Both the position numbers and the translations under genes were made by a program. Shown piece by piece: positions 17,716 to 26,442 of a stretch of DNA of 64,000 bases (the stretch's first letter is position 1; each line of letters starts with the position of its first letter). Source of the DNA: Methylocapsa sp. D3K7 (lineage in GTDB: Bacteria; Pseudomonadota; Alphaproteobacteria; Rhizobiales; Beijerinckiaceae). Below the pieces are notes generated by a model, which was given only the letters and a program-made list of their open reading frames with translations, made no database searches and was not told the DNA's origin. The DNA lies in the NCBI RefSeq assembly GCF_029855125.1, contig NZ_CP123229.1:2524501-2588500 (forward strand). Reading direction: 5' to 3'.

Positions 17716-19710
17716 ATGAATAAGGCGCTTCGCTTCCAGCCGCGTATTAATCCTTGGCTGGCCGGGTCACTCGCCGCTGTCGTATTCACCCTCCTTTGGT
17801 ACGTCGACCCTGGACGGAGTGCTGCTTTCATTCGCGAGCGCGCGATCGACTCGCTTCAAATCCTATTTCCACGCCAGACCCTGGGAACCCCGGTTCTGGT
17901 TGTCGACATTGATGCGCGAACACTGGCGGCGCGCGGCAGCTGGCCCTTGCCCCGCAGTGATCTCGCCCGCGTGGCCTCGATCATCACCAAATCGCATGCC
18001 TCGGTCATTGCCTTCGACATTTTCTTCCCCGAGGCGGACAGACACTCCGTGCAGACCCTGGCCAATGAGATCGCGGCTCTTTCCGGCGACGACCGGATTG
18101 CCCGTTTGCTTGCCGACGCGCCGGACACCGATGCGGCTTTTGCAAAGTCTCTCACGGATGGGCCGACCGTCATCGGCGCATTGGCCGCCAAAGGCGGCAA
18201 ACCGTTCTCCCTTAATTTGATCCGTGCGGAGGGCGTGCTTGACGAACAGACTGCCGGCATTGCCGAGGGAGTTGTCGCACCCTACCAGCCAATCGCCGAT
18301 GCGGCACTTGGTCTTGGCATTTTATCGCTGTTTGGCGACGAGGACGGGAGAATCCGCCGCGTCCCTTTGATCGTCTCGGCAGCCGGAACGTTGGCACCGG
18401 GCCTTGCCTTGGAAGCAACCAGAATCGCCGCCGGCGAAAGCATTCTGAGCGTCGATGGCCAGCACGCCAACGTCAGGTTTGGAGCGCATGTCTTGCCCTT
18501 GCAGGAAGGAGGCACACTGCGGGTCCGCTGGTCCGATCCCGCGCAATGGGCGGCGCGAACGATATCGGCGATCGATATCCTGGATGGGACCGCGGCATTG
18601 GAGCGCTTCGCGGGAGCAGCCGTTGTGATCGGCACAAGCAGCCCCGAGGCTGGCGCCTTGCGGCCGACAGCGGTCAGCCCGCTCACCCCAACAGTGCAGA
18701 TCCAAGCCGAAGCATTGCAACAGATTCTCGACGGCCAAGCCCTCCGCCGGCCTTCTGCCACGCACGTATTTGAGCTCGCCGCCATGCTCTTACTCGGTAT
18801 CGCCGCCGCGTTCATTGCCAGAACACGCGGCCCTATATTTGTCGGCGCGGGCCTTGCCGCTCTCGTGTTGCTGTGGCTTGCCGTCGCGGTTGTGGCGTTT
18901 CTGAAGATGAACATCGCCGTCGATCCCGCAGGGCCGGCGCTCGCCATTCTGATCGCTGGAAATGCGGCGGGCGCGGCATCCTTTGCCCAAACCCGGCATC
19001 TCAAAGCGCTCATCAGCCGCCGCTTCGAACAATATCTGTCTCCCGATGTTGTTCGCGAAATCATCGCGCGGCCGGAACGTCTGAAACGGGAAGGTGAAAT
19101 GCGCGAGATGACGGCGCTATTCACGGATGTCGAAAATTTCACGCCAATGACGGCCCGCATCGCGCCAGCGGAACTCATCGCTCTGCTTGATGTCTATTTC
19201 GACAATCTTTGCAGATTGGTCACCGAACACGGGGGCATGATCGACGGCATTGTCGGCGATGCGATCCACGCATTTTTCAATATGCCGCTGGAACAAGCCG
19301 GTCACGCGGATGCGGCCATAGACTGCGGCCTGGCGATTGCCCGCTTTTCCGAACGTTTCGGCATGGAGCCGAGATCGGCAAAGGCGGGCTTTGGCCGGAC
19401 CCGGATTGGAATTGAAACAGGGTACGCCATTGTGGGTGACGTCGGCGGCGCCCAACGTTTGAACTATACCGCGCATGGGGACGCGGTGATCGTGGCGGCG
19501 CGGCTTGAGACGGCGAACAAACTGTTCGATTCTCTCATCTGTATCGGACCTGGCACAGCGGCCGCGGTAAACCACAAGCGGCTCAAGAGACTCGGAGAGA
19601 TTCAGCTCAAGGGCATCGCGACGATGACCGAAGTGTTCACCGTGGAACCGGCGCTTCTCAGCGCACCGACCACATCGCGGCGTCCACGCGCGCCGGAGCC
19701 CATTTCTTGA
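17716..19710 (+). CDS. CHASE2-domain adenylate/guanylate cyclase
   Basis: Membrane-bound class III nucleotide cyclase, 664 aa. One membrane helix (about residues 14-30) precedes a periplasmic CHASE2 sensor domain (about 31-340, with VVDIDARTLAARGSWPLPR and VIAFDIFFPEADRH), then three more helices (about 350-430) and a cytosolic cyclase domain (about 455-635). Metal-binding aspartates are D471 (FTDVENF) and D515 (GIVGDAIHAFF); GDVGGAQRLNYTAHGDAV follows. It should make cAMP or cGMP in response to an extracytoplasmic cue. Its 3' end overlaps the convergent FecR gene by 53 bp. CHASE2 cyclases are often found beside FecR-domain proteins, so the two may form one signalling unit. Confidence 0.92.
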   Translation: MNKALRFQPRINPWLAGSLAAVVFTLLWYVDPGRSAAFIRERAIDSLQILFPRQTLGTPVLVVDIDARTLAARGSWPLPRSDLARVASIITKSHASVIAFDIFFPEADRHSVQTLANEIAALSGDDRIARLLADAPDTDAAFAKSLTDGPTVIGALAAKGGKPFSLNLIRAEGVLDEQTAGIAEGVVAPYQPIADAALGLGILSLFGDEDGRIRRVPLIVSAAGTLAPGLALEATRIAAGESILSVDGQHANVRFGAHVLPLQEGGTLRVRWSDPAQWAARTISAIDILDGTAALERFAGAAVVIGTSSPEAGALRPTAVSPLTPTVQIQAEALQQILDGQALRRPSATHVFELAAMLLLGIAAAFIARTRGPIFVGAGLAALVLLWLAVAVVAFLKMNIAVDPAGPALAILIAGNAAGAASFAQTRHLKALISRRFEQYLSPDVVREIIARPERLKREGEMREMTALFTDVENFTPMTARIAPAELIALLDVYFDNLCRLVTEHGGMIDGIVGDAIHAFFNMPLEQAGHADAAIDCGLAIARFSERFGMEPRSAKAGFGRTRIGIETGYAIVGDVGGAQRLNYTAHGDAVIVAARLETANKLFDSLICIGPGTAAAVNHKRLKRLGEIQLKGIATMTEVFTVEPALLSAPTTSRRPRAPEPIS

Positions 19711-20242
19711 CGGGAGTGGGGGGATCTCCTGGCGCCGCGAAATCCGTGCCTTCCCCAGCTTTCAGGCGCACCGTTCCACGCCTCGTTTTGACATCAACGA
19801 TCCCCGATTTGACGAAAACACCAAAGACACCTTTGCTTGGTCCGGCAAAAAATTCCGTGCCACGCGCGGCCAGCAAGGCATAGGGCGTCTTAACCTCGAA
19901 TTTCGGCTCGGCGCCTTTCGTGCGCTCAATGACAACCGCTCCCTTGTCGAGTGTGACCTCTGCATCGCGGCCAGCGATGAAACGGTCAATTTTCAATTTC
20001 GCATTCGCCCCGAGTCGCAGACGCGTTGCTTGCCCGAGCCGTAGATCAAGGCGCGACTCATCGCCCGTGAGCGCGGTGTCATCAAGCAGGACCGGCACCC
20101 CCTTCGCGGCAACTTCATTGACCTCCTGTCGCGATAGGAAAGTGTTTCCACGGGAGGCGGACACTTCGCCGATCGTTTCCGCCGCCACGGCGGCTGGCAG
20201 TAAAACGACGGCAAGGAGGCAGAGGGTCGTTCGCAAATGCAT
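19658..20242 (-). CDS. FecR-domain exported protein
   Basis: About 194 aa. Signal peptide LCLLAVVLLPAAVAA, then a FecR-like beta domain: GEVSASRGNTFLSRQ, GVPVLLDDTALTGDESRLDLRL, TRLRLGANAKLKIDRF, GAVVIERT and VKTPYALLAARGTEFF, the standard FecR phrase. It lacks the anti-sigma N-terminal helix of ferric-citrate FecR, so it is of the periplasmic type found with CHASE2 cyclases. AAAGGAG lies 9 bases upstream of the ATG at 20242. It converges on the cyclase gene and overlaps it by 53 bp, which predicts antisense overlap of the two mRNAs. Confidence 0.87.
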   Translation of the reverse strand: MHLRTTLCLLAVVLLPAAVAAETIGEVSASRGNTFLSRQEVNEVAAKGVPVLLDDTALTGDESRLDLRLGQATRLRLGANAKLKIDRFIAGRDAEVTLDKGAVVIERTKGAEPKFEVKTPYALLAARGTEFFAGPSKGVFGVFVKSGIVDVKTRRGTVRLKAGEGTDFAAPGDPPTPVKKWAPARVDAAMWSVR

Positions 20243-20653
20243 CAATCGACACTCCTTTGTTGCCCGCGGCGGATATTTGGACATGCCTCGTTCGCCCCGC
20301 TCAGTTAGTTTAGCCGACAGCTGCACTGCCGCATCCTGCAGTTATACGACGGCCAGAATCTTTTCCGATGAACTCAGCGGACAGCTGTTCATTGTCCAAA
20401 AAGCCGCGCTATGCGTCAATATGATCCGATTCAGCTCTACTCATTGCTGTACTTTTCTCGACTTTGATGCCTGCTGGTTTTTATTATTCGTCGCTATCGC
20501 GTTGCGCTGCAGCATTAAGTAACCTATGAGAAAGCCAATCGCTTCGGGGCGCCGGAATTTGTTCCGCGAATTGCGATTCATAGAGATCGGACCAACGCTC
20601 TGGGCGTCGCGTCACGGTATCCTCATAGTAGACGCCCTAAGGACGAGCACCTC
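20243..20653. other. Intergenic region between FecR gene and phasin gene
   Basis: About 410 bases between two divergently transcribed genes; it should hold both promoters. It is richer in A+T than its surroundings around 20330-20520. I see no convincing coding frame, tRNA or strong hairpin. AAGGA near 20639 serves the phasin gene. Confidence 0.5.
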
Positions 20654-21091
20654 ATGGATAAGAACGCCGAGACCACGGAACCGAAACCCGCTGGTATTCC
20701 AAAGAAGGGCGCCCAAGAAGCATTCCGCGAGTCAGCGGAAAAGGGCATGACGCAAGCCAAAGAAACATACGAGAAAATGGACGCCGCCACGACTGAGGCA
20801 TCGGATCTCATCAAAAACAGCTATTCAACGGTGCTTAAGGGTATGAAGGATTATAACAATAAGATCATCGAATTCGCTCGGGCGAACACCAACACCGCCT
20901 TCGACTTTGTCCAGGAGATGTCTAGTGTGAAGTCGCCTACAGTTTTCATAGAGCTTTGGAAGGAACATTCACGCAAGCAGGCCGAGACGTTGACCGGGCA
21001 GACCAAGGAACTTACGGTGCTCGCCAAGAAGTTGATGACCGAGACCCCACTCAAGGCGGGCGTCGTAGATTCGTTCAACCGCGCTGCCTGA
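20654..21091 (+). CDS. Phasin family protein
   Basis: 145 aa, almost wholly helical and without cysteine, signal peptide or membrane helix. The core matches the phasin_2 family: TYEKMDAATTEASDLIKNSYST, a central YNNKIIEFARANTNTAFDFVQEM and the SPTVFIELWKEHSRKQAETL helix, then an LTVLAKKLMTE segment. Phasins coat polyhydroxyalkanoate granules and control their number and size. The N-terminal 30 residues are Pro/Lys/Glu-rich and probably disordered. It stands alone; no PHA synthase gene is in the window. Confidence 0.9.
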   Translation: MDKNAETTEPKPAGIPKKGAQEAFRESAEKGMTQAKETYEKMDAATTEASDLIKNSYSTVLKGMKDYNNKIIEFARANTNTAFDFVQEMSSVKSPTVFIELWKEHSRKQAETLTGQTKELTVLAKKLMTETPLKAGVVDSFNRAA

Positions 21092-21174
21092 GCAGAATTG
21101 TCCTAAACTTTAGTGCCAATCGAAGCCCAGGCATTCGCCCCGGGCTTCGAACCGCGTCCGGCAAGTTTCCCTAT

Positions 21175-22350
21175 CTACGCGGCAAGATCCGCGACGACCG
21201 CGTCGAGTACCGGAAAACCTTCCGCGCTGACCCTGATGCGCCCGCGCGGCGTATATTCGACCATGCCATCGGCGATGAGCGAGGCGACGCGGCCGGGATC
21301 AAGGTCGCGGCCCGACATCGCCTCGAACTCGGACGGCTCGATCCCCTCGGACAGACGTAAGCCCATGAGCAGAAATTCATCGGACTGCTCTTCGGACGAC
21401 AAAATTTCATCCTCGACCAGGGCATGGCCGGCGTTCTCGACCGCCGCCAACCAGGTTTCGGGATAGGATTCGGTCGCGTGCGCGCGGCGGCCCTTGGCCG
21501 ACAAAATCCGGCCATGCGCCCCAGGGCCGATACCGATATATTCGCCGTAACGCCAATAGATGAGATTGTGCAAACTCTCGCCGCCGGGTCGCGCATGATT
21601 GGAGATTTCATAGGCGGGAAGACCCGCTTTTGTGGTGATCTCCTGTGTCACATCCCAAAGGGCGCGAGCGAGATCATTACCGGGAAGAACAAGCTTTCCG
21701 GCATCGCGCAACCGCTCGAACATGGTGCCATATTCGATCGTCAACTGATAAAGCGAGAGGTGGTCACGCGCGCGGCGGATCGCGGCTTCCAACTCCGCCC
21801 GCCAGCCGTCCACGCTCTGGCCCGGCCGCGCATAGATCAGATCAAACGAATAACGCTCGAAGATCGAGGCGGCGAGGTCCACCGCGCGGAGCGCCTCATT
21901 CGCCGTGTGATTGCGGCCGAGAGCTTTGAGATCGGGGTCGTTCAGCGCTTGGACACCCAGCGAGACACGGTTGACACCCGCCTCTTTATAGCCGCGAAAC
22001 CGCTCCGCCTCGACACTCGTCGGATTGGCTTCGAGAGTAACCTCCGCCTTGGGGGCGACCGGCCAGAACCCGGCGATCGCGTCGAGAATGGCTCCGACCG
22101 TGGCGGGCTTCATCAGAGATGGCGTGCCGCCGCCGAAAAAAATCGAGGACACGATACGGCCTCGCGTCAGCCCCGCGCGATGCGCGAGTTCCGCGCGATA
22201 GGCCGCCAAAAAACGGGCGTCATCGACCGGCTTTGCCCGCACATGGCTGTTGAAATCGCAATAAGGACATTTGGAGAGGCAAAACGGCCAATGCACATAG
22301 ACCCCGAAGCCTGGATCTGAGCCTATGTTGCTTTTGGGAGAAATCGTCAT
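21175..22350 (-). CDS. hemW: Radical SAM heme chaperone HemW
   Basis: 391 aa. The radical SAM iron-sulfur motif is C24-x3-C28-x2-C31 in FCLSKCPYCDFNSH, followed by the GGGTPS motif (IFFGGGTPSLM) and a C-terminal HemN_C region. HemW inserts heme into respiratory proteins; it was formerly annotated as oxygen-independent coproporphyrinogen oxidase, from which it differs by lacking the extra N-terminal Cys and key residues. In related genomes it directly follows rdgB; here about 1.8 kb with two unrelated genes and a repeat element lie between. Confidence 0.93.
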   Translation of the reverse strand: MTISPKSNIGSDPGFGVYVHWPFCLSKCPYCDFNSHVRAKPVDDARFLAAYRAELAHRAGLTRGRIVSSIFFGGGTPSLMKPATVGAILDAIAGFWPVAPKAEVTLEANPTSVEAERFRGYKEAGVNRVSLGVQALNDPDLKALGRNHTANEALRAVDLAASIFERYSFDLIYARPGQSVDGWRAELEAAIRRARDHLSLYQLTIEYGTMFERLRDAGKLVLPGNDLARALWDVTQEITTKAGLPAYEISNHARPGGESLHNLIYWRYGEYIGIGPGAHGRILSAKGRRAHATESYPETWLAAVENAGHALVEDEILSSEEQSDEFLLMGLRLSEGIEPSEFEAMSGRDLDPGRVASLIADGMVEYTPRGRIRVSAEGFPVLDAVVADLAA

Positions 22351-22408
22351 CTCTCATACCATTCCGCGGAGCCAAGCGAATGCTCTAAGCAAGTTTGCGC
22401 TGGCAGAC

Positions 22409-22523
22409 TAGAGCATGTTCCGAAAAAGTTGATCGACTTTTTCGATCAGAACATGCTCCAGCTCTTTGATTTTGAGCGATTTCTTTCCGATCGGGTGATT
22501 CCACCTGATCGGAAAGCGCTCTA
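22409..22523. repeat. Palindromic intergenic repeat element, two hairpins
   Basis: Two inverted repeats side by side. The first pairs GAGCATGTTC (22411-22420) with GAACATGCTC (22449-22458), with an inner near-symmetric AAAAAGT/ACTTTTT. The second pairs CTTTCCGATC (from 22483) with GATCAGGTGG/GATCGGAAAG (to 22516). Such paired palindromes are a recurrent interspersed repeat in Hyphomicrobiales genomes as I recall them. It lies upstream of hemW. A degenerate relative of the first hairpin is at 43428-43471. Confidence 0.75.
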
Positions 22524-22834
22524 ACGCAATCTGGCAAGATCCTTCAATATTGCGGTGTTGTGACCAAATACCGGCGGCCGCTTTCAGGGGAACTCTTCGG
22601 CTTGCCCAGCTTCGCAGCCAAATCCTGGTCTGGTCAAAGTCACGCCACATTCACAGTCAACCCTCTCCAGGTTTGCGGTTCGAATTTCGAGCCTGCGCTG
22701 AAATCGCAGAATTGCCGTGATTTCTTAAGAATGCGTTCACTACGTTTTCTTAGCGTTCAGCTTCTTGCCGCCGAAAGCCACTGGGTCAGACGGTCGCAGA
22801 CCGGGGGCAGGCGGCTTATGAGCAAAGGTGCGTA

Positions 22835-23749
22835 TTGAGTTATTTGTCACCCCCGCCGATGCCGGGCCCTGTCATTGTCATGAAGGACGTCGGCGGTTAC
22901 GTCACCGATTACGAGACTCAAACAGCGCTCTACCGGGCAACCAATCGCGAAGTCCGGCTGCATGAGTGCCGCTCGGCCTGCACGCTGGCGCTGAGCTTGC
23001 CCAATGTTTGCGTCTATCCGGACAGCAAACTGAAATTCCATATGGCCTATGATCCCCGCAATCATGAGACCAATTCGAGCGTGTCGCAACAAATGTTCGA
23101 CAGCTATCCCACCGCCGTGCGAGCCCGGCTCGGCACCTTGACCCGCGAGTATCGGGTGCTGAGCGGCACGGAGCTGATCGCGCTAGGCATCCGGGATTGC
23201 AACGCACCCAAGGGTATCGAGCCAAGGCCCAGCGAGCCGAAAATCATGGTCGCCTCGGCTGCATCCCGGAAGCCGCCGGTTGGCACACAACCGCAGACCG
23301 CGCCCGAAACAGCTGGTTTTTCGAGCCTGATGGGCAAAGTGATGTCGGTCTTCGGGACCGGAGATACGGCAAGCGCCATGTCCGCCCGTGCGACCCTTGC
23401 GCCGCCCCGGGCCGTCGCGAAACAAGCGCCTGCGCAAGTTTTGGTGGCGGAGATCCCGCTGCCGCCGCCACGGCCGGTTGAATTCACGAAAACACCCGAT
23501 GTTGCGTCACAAACGCCGCCTCTACCGGCAGACCAAGAAGCAAAGGTCTTTGAAGATCAAGCTTCGACAGGGGCAAGCCCCGCACGCGCCGAGACGGCGG
23601 AAGCCGCCCCCGAGCCGCCGCCAAGGCCAGCCGACCCCGCATTACAGGCTGTCCGGCGGCTTGCGCGGATCGCGTTGCCGAAATTGATCACCGGCGCGCA
23701 GCCAATTCTTCCGCCGGATTTCAGCGCTTATGCGGATCTCGACCGCTAA
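22835..23749 (+). CDS. Periplasmic ClpP-fold-like protein (COG3904 type), 5' end uncertain
   Basis: The N-terminal half resembles ClpP/crotonase-like periplasmic proteins of COG3904: GPVIVMKDVGGYVTDYETQ, then RLHECRSACTLALSLPNVCV and KLKFHMAYDPRN. Ser47 and His69 sit where a serine-peptidase pair would be expected, but activity is unproven. The C-terminal half is Pro/Ala-rich and low-complexity. The open frame begins with a TTG at 22835 with no good ribosome site and no signal peptide. A separate frame just upstream (ATG 22731, MRSLRFLSVQLLAA) looks like the missing signal peptide and ends at 22838. So the gene may be frameshifted at its 5' end. The open frame continues upstream to 22754 without ATG. 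Confidence 0.65.
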   Translation: MSYLSPPPMPGPVIVMKDVGGYVTDYETQTALYRATNREVRLHECRSACTLALSLPNVCVYPDSKLKFHMAYDPRNHETNSSVSQQMFDSYPTAVRARLGTLTREYRVLSGTELIALGIRDCNAPKGIEPRPSEPKIMVASAASRKPPVGTQPQTAPETAGFSSLMGKVMSVFGTGDTASAMSARATLAPPRAVAKQAPAQVLVAEIPLPPPRPVEFTKTPDVASQTPPLPADQEAKVFEDQASTGASPARAETAEAAPEPPPRPADPALQAVRRLARIALPKLITGAQPILPPDFSAYADLDR

Positions 23750-23757
23750 TCGCTGAT

Positions 23758-24081
23758 TTAAGGTTTCTGCCGCTTCGCCAGCGCCGCTCTGACGGCCCCC
23801 GCGGCGACGCGCCGGCTCGCCTTGCGCTCGACGATCACTGTCCGTTCTGCACCCTCGCGGCCGCCGGACGTCACGATGTGCGTGCTGTTGCGGGGCGGCG
23901 CTGTTTTCAGCAGCTCGGCGCGCACTTCTTCCACTGGCAGATTCATCAGCGCCGCGGCGATCTCGGCCTGCTGCTGAATCTCGTCGGTCAAGCCCCGCGC
24001 CGCGGCAATCGCTTCCTTGAGAGTGGGCGGATCGAAGCGCACCCGCCGCGTGCCATATTTCGTATTCCAGACAGTCGACAT
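23758..24081 (-). CDS. Conserved hypothetical protein
   Basis: About 107 aa, cytosolic, basic. I do not recognise a named family. The ATG at 24081 is chosen because composition changes there: downstream is an ordered helical sequence (LKEAIAAARGLTDEIQQQAEIAAALMN, VEEVRAELLKTAPP) with a conserved-looking start STVWNTKYGTRRVRFDPP, whereas the longer upstream frame is antisense to rdgB. The C-terminus (VIVERKASRR, AVRAALAKRQKP) is Lys/Arg-rich, suggestive of nucleic-acid or ribosome contact, but that is speculation. It ends 8 bp from the end of the convergent ClpP-like gene. Confidence 0.65.
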   Translation of the reverse strand: MSTVWNTKYGTRRVRFDPPTLKEAIAAARGLTDEIQQQAEIAAALMNLPVEEVRAELLKTAPPRNSTHIVTSGGREGAERTVIVERKASRRVAAGAVRAALAKRQKP

Positions 24082-24193
24082 AAGACTTTTCCAGATGTCC
24101 GCCAGCTTCTGTTGTGCATCGCAATAATATTTTGCACGGCACACAAAAGCAAGGCCGCGAGGTGCCGCATGTTTTGGCATTCTGGAAAAACGC

Positions 24194-24835
24194 TTAGCGG
24201 GCGAGTTGCCCGCCAAGGCACGCCTTGGCAAAAATTTGAAACGCGCGGGCACGATGCGACAGGCCGGGTGAGCCGTCGGCGGGAATTCCATGTTTTTCTT
24301 GCGGCGCGATCTCGCCAAATGTCCGCGAAAAGCCGTTGGGCAAAAAAATCGGATCGTAGCCAAAACCAAGCGTGCCGCGCGGCGGAAACACCAGTTCGCC
24401 AAACACTTTGCCCTCGAAACTTCGCACCTCGCCATGAGGAAAAGCGAGGGCAAGAGCACAAGCAAAATGCGCGTTGAAAGGGGGCGTCACACCCGCTGCG
24501 CTCAACGAAGTTTCGATCTTTTCCATGGCCGCTTCAAAATCGCGTGACTCCCCCGCCCAGCGGGCAGAGCTGATCCCAGGAGCGCCATCCAGCGCATCGA
24601 CGCAAAGCCCCGAATCGTCGGAAAGCGCCGGAATATTCGCCTGATCGGCCGCCGCGCGCGCCTTGATTTCGGCATTTTCAATAAAGCTCGCCCCTGTTTC
24701 ATCCGGCTCCGGAAGGCCGAGTTCGGAGGCAGAAACTGCTGCCACACCATAGGGCGTGAGGAGTTCGCGCATCTCCTTGAGCTTGCCCGAATTATGCGTG
24801 GCGATGACGAGTTGTCCTTGGAGCTTGGCGAGCAT
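24194..24835 (-). CDS. rdgB: Non-canonical purine NTP pyrophosphatase (Ham1/RdgB)
   Basis: House-cleaning enzyme that hydrolyses ITP, dITP and XTP to the monophosphates, keeping deaminated purines out of DNA and RNA. Family motifs: VIATHNSGKLKEM at the N-terminus, SFIENAEIKA, the ALSDDSGLCVDALDGAPG signature, SARWAG, GFGYDPIFLP and the late LSHRARAF. Length 213 aa is normal. In relatives it sits between rph and hemW on one strand. Here the strand and order are kept, but inserted genes separate it from both. Confidence 0.95.
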   Translation of the reverse strand: MLAKLQGQLVIATHNSGKLKEMRELLTPYGVAAVSASELGLPEPDETGASFIENAEIKARAAADQANIPALSDDSGLCVDALDGAPGISSARWAGESRDFEAAMEKIETSLSAAGVTPPFNAHFACALALAFPHGEVRSFEGKVFGELVFPPRGTLGFGYDPIFLPNGFSRTFGEIAPQEKHGIPADGSPGLSHRARAFQIFAKACLGGQLAR

Positions 24836-24930
24836 TGAAAGGCCTGAGATCGAGGGGCGGCGCGGGACCGGCAAGGGACGCGTGTGGCTGTGGTATAGTG
24901 CCCCAGCCAATCATTTGCACCGGCCTCCTC

Positions 24931-25776
24931 ATGCGCATCCATCATGGTTTTCTTGTTGCCGCTCTCGTGAGCGTCCTGGGGATCGTGACTGCCCGAAGTG
25001 CCGAGCCGCTCTGGCTCACACTGCCAGCGACGCCCACTTTGCCCACACCGCTGCGCAGCGGTTATGCGCCAGTCAATGGCATCAAAATTTGGTACGCCGA
25101 ATTTGGTGAGGGCGAGCCGGTGATCCTCCTGCACGGCGGCCTTGCCAACGCGAACTACTGGGGCAACCAGGTTCCCGTATTGGCGAAAAATTATCTCGTG
25201 GTCGTCATGGACAGCCGCGGCCATGGGCGCAGCACCCGGAACAGCGAACCCTTCGGCTATGATCTCATGGCCTCTGACGTCACGGGGCTCATGGACTTTC
25301 TGAAAATTCCGAAAGCGGCGATCATTGGCTGGAGCGATGGCGCGATTATTGGGCTCGACATTGCCATTCATCATCCGGACCGGGTCACAAAACTCTTCGC
25401 CTTTGCCGCCAATTCCGACCCCGGTGGAGTGAAGGATGTCAGTCAAAGCCCGGTCTTCAACCGTTTCATCGCGCGGGCTGGAAAGGAATATGAGCGTCTT
25501 TCCTCAACGCTGGATCAATACAAGTCTTTCCTGGATGAGATCACAAAAATGTGGGCGAGCCAGCCAAATTTTACTGCGAAACAACTTCACGCCATGAAAG
25601 TGCCAGTCTGGATTGTCGATGGCGAGCACGACGAAGCGATCCAGCGCGACAATACTCTGTTCATGGCTAAGCAAATTCCGGGCGCGACGCTGCGGCTCCA
25701 ACCGGATGTCAGCCATTTTTCATTCTTGCAGAATCCGCAGCAGTTCAACGACGATGTGCTGCGCTTTCTCGATTGA
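24931..25776 (+). CDS. Exported alpha/beta hydrolase
   Basis: About 281 aa. Signal peptide FLVAALVSVLGIVTARSA, then an alpha/beta-hydrolase domain: the oxyanion HGG (ILLHGGLANANYW), DSRGHGRS, the nucleophile Ser in IGWSDGAIIG, the acid Asp in VDGEHDEA and the His in DVSHFSF. It looks closest to non-specific esterases of this superfamily; no substrate can be named. It is transcribed opposite to rdgB and rph and interrupts the usual rph-rdgB order. The ATG at 24931 is chosen for the signal peptide; an ATG at 24835 would add a non-typical leader. Confidence 0.87.
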   Translation: MRIHHGFLVAALVSVLGIVTARSAEPLWLTLPATPTLPTPLRSGYAPVNGIKIWYAEFGEGEPVILLHGGLANANYWGNQVPVLAKNYLVVVMDSRGHGRSTRNSEPFGYDLMASDVTGLMDFLKIPKAAIIGWSDGAIIGLDIAIHHPDRVTKLFAFAANSDPGGVKDVSQSPVFNRFIARAGKEYERLSSTLDQYKSFLDEITKMWASQPNFTAKQLHAMKVPVWIVDGEHDEAIQRDNTLFMAKQIPGATLRLQPDVSHFSFLQNPQQFNDDVLRFLD

Positions 25777-25972
25777 GCAATAAGTCTGTAATAAGCGCAA
25801 GCAAATGAAAATCGCCAAATGTGATGATGATTGTTGCTCGTCTGCTCATAGTCCTCCTGCAACCTGCACAGCGTTAGGCAACGCTAGGTGATACGTCTCT
25901 CTGGAACTTCTTGATGAGATCTCTGTTGAGCTAGAACTATGGAAATCAAAACATAGATCAATAAGGAGAATC

Positions 25973-26389
25973 ATGAAAAATATCGTCATAGCTGCAGGCT
26001 CATTCGCGATCATACTTTCCTTGCCGATGGTTGTTTTGGCGCAAGGCATCTCAAAGGGCGCCGAGCGCGGCGCCGCCGAAGGAAATGCTGCGGCGGGCCC
26101 CGTTGGCGCTGTTGTCGGCGGAGTTGTGGGAGGTGTAACAGGCGGAGTGAAGGGCATGCTGGGCCTTGATCAAAGGCCTCGCTTCCACGAGTATGTGAGT
26201 CGCCAACGCCATACGTCTTACGATTATGGCAATGATCTTACTTTGGGTACAGTTTTGCCCGGTGAGGGCGTTACTTATTACGACATACCGCTCGAATATG
26301 GTGTGCGAGACTATCGTTATGCGGTGATCAATGGGCAGACCGTTCTGGTTGATCCTCGAACACATCGTATTGTGGATATTATCAACTAA
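25973..26389 (+). CDS. DUF1236 secreted protein
   Basis: 138 aa. Signal peptide IVIAAGSFAIILSLPMVVLA ending AQG, a Gly/Ala-rich segment with G-zipper character (GAVVGGVVGGVTGGVKG), then the DUF1236 domain with YDIPLEYGVRDYRYAVINGQ and TVLVDPRTHRIVDII. DUF1236 is an RcnB-like periplasmic domain common in Hyphomicrobiales; function unknown. AAGGAG lies 7 bases before the ATG. With the preceding hydrolase it forms the insertion between rdgB and rph, and the region around it is visibly less GC-rich. Confidence 0.85.
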   Translation: MKNIVIAAGSFAIILSLPMVVLAQGISKGAERGAAEGNAAAGPVGAVVGGVVGGVTGGVKGMLGLDQRPRFHEYVSRQRHTSYDYGNDLTLGTVLPGEGVTYYDIPLEYGVRDYRYAVINGQTVLVDPRTHRIVDIIN

Positions 26390-26442
26390 ACGACGCGGAT
26401 TCATTGAGCGGTGGCAGCTGATCAGATCCACCGCTCAGTGAG

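Noticed and set aside
22670..22710. GGTTCGAATT T-loop-like string
   Set aside because: No acceptor stem, anticodon arm or D arm around it; not a tRNA.
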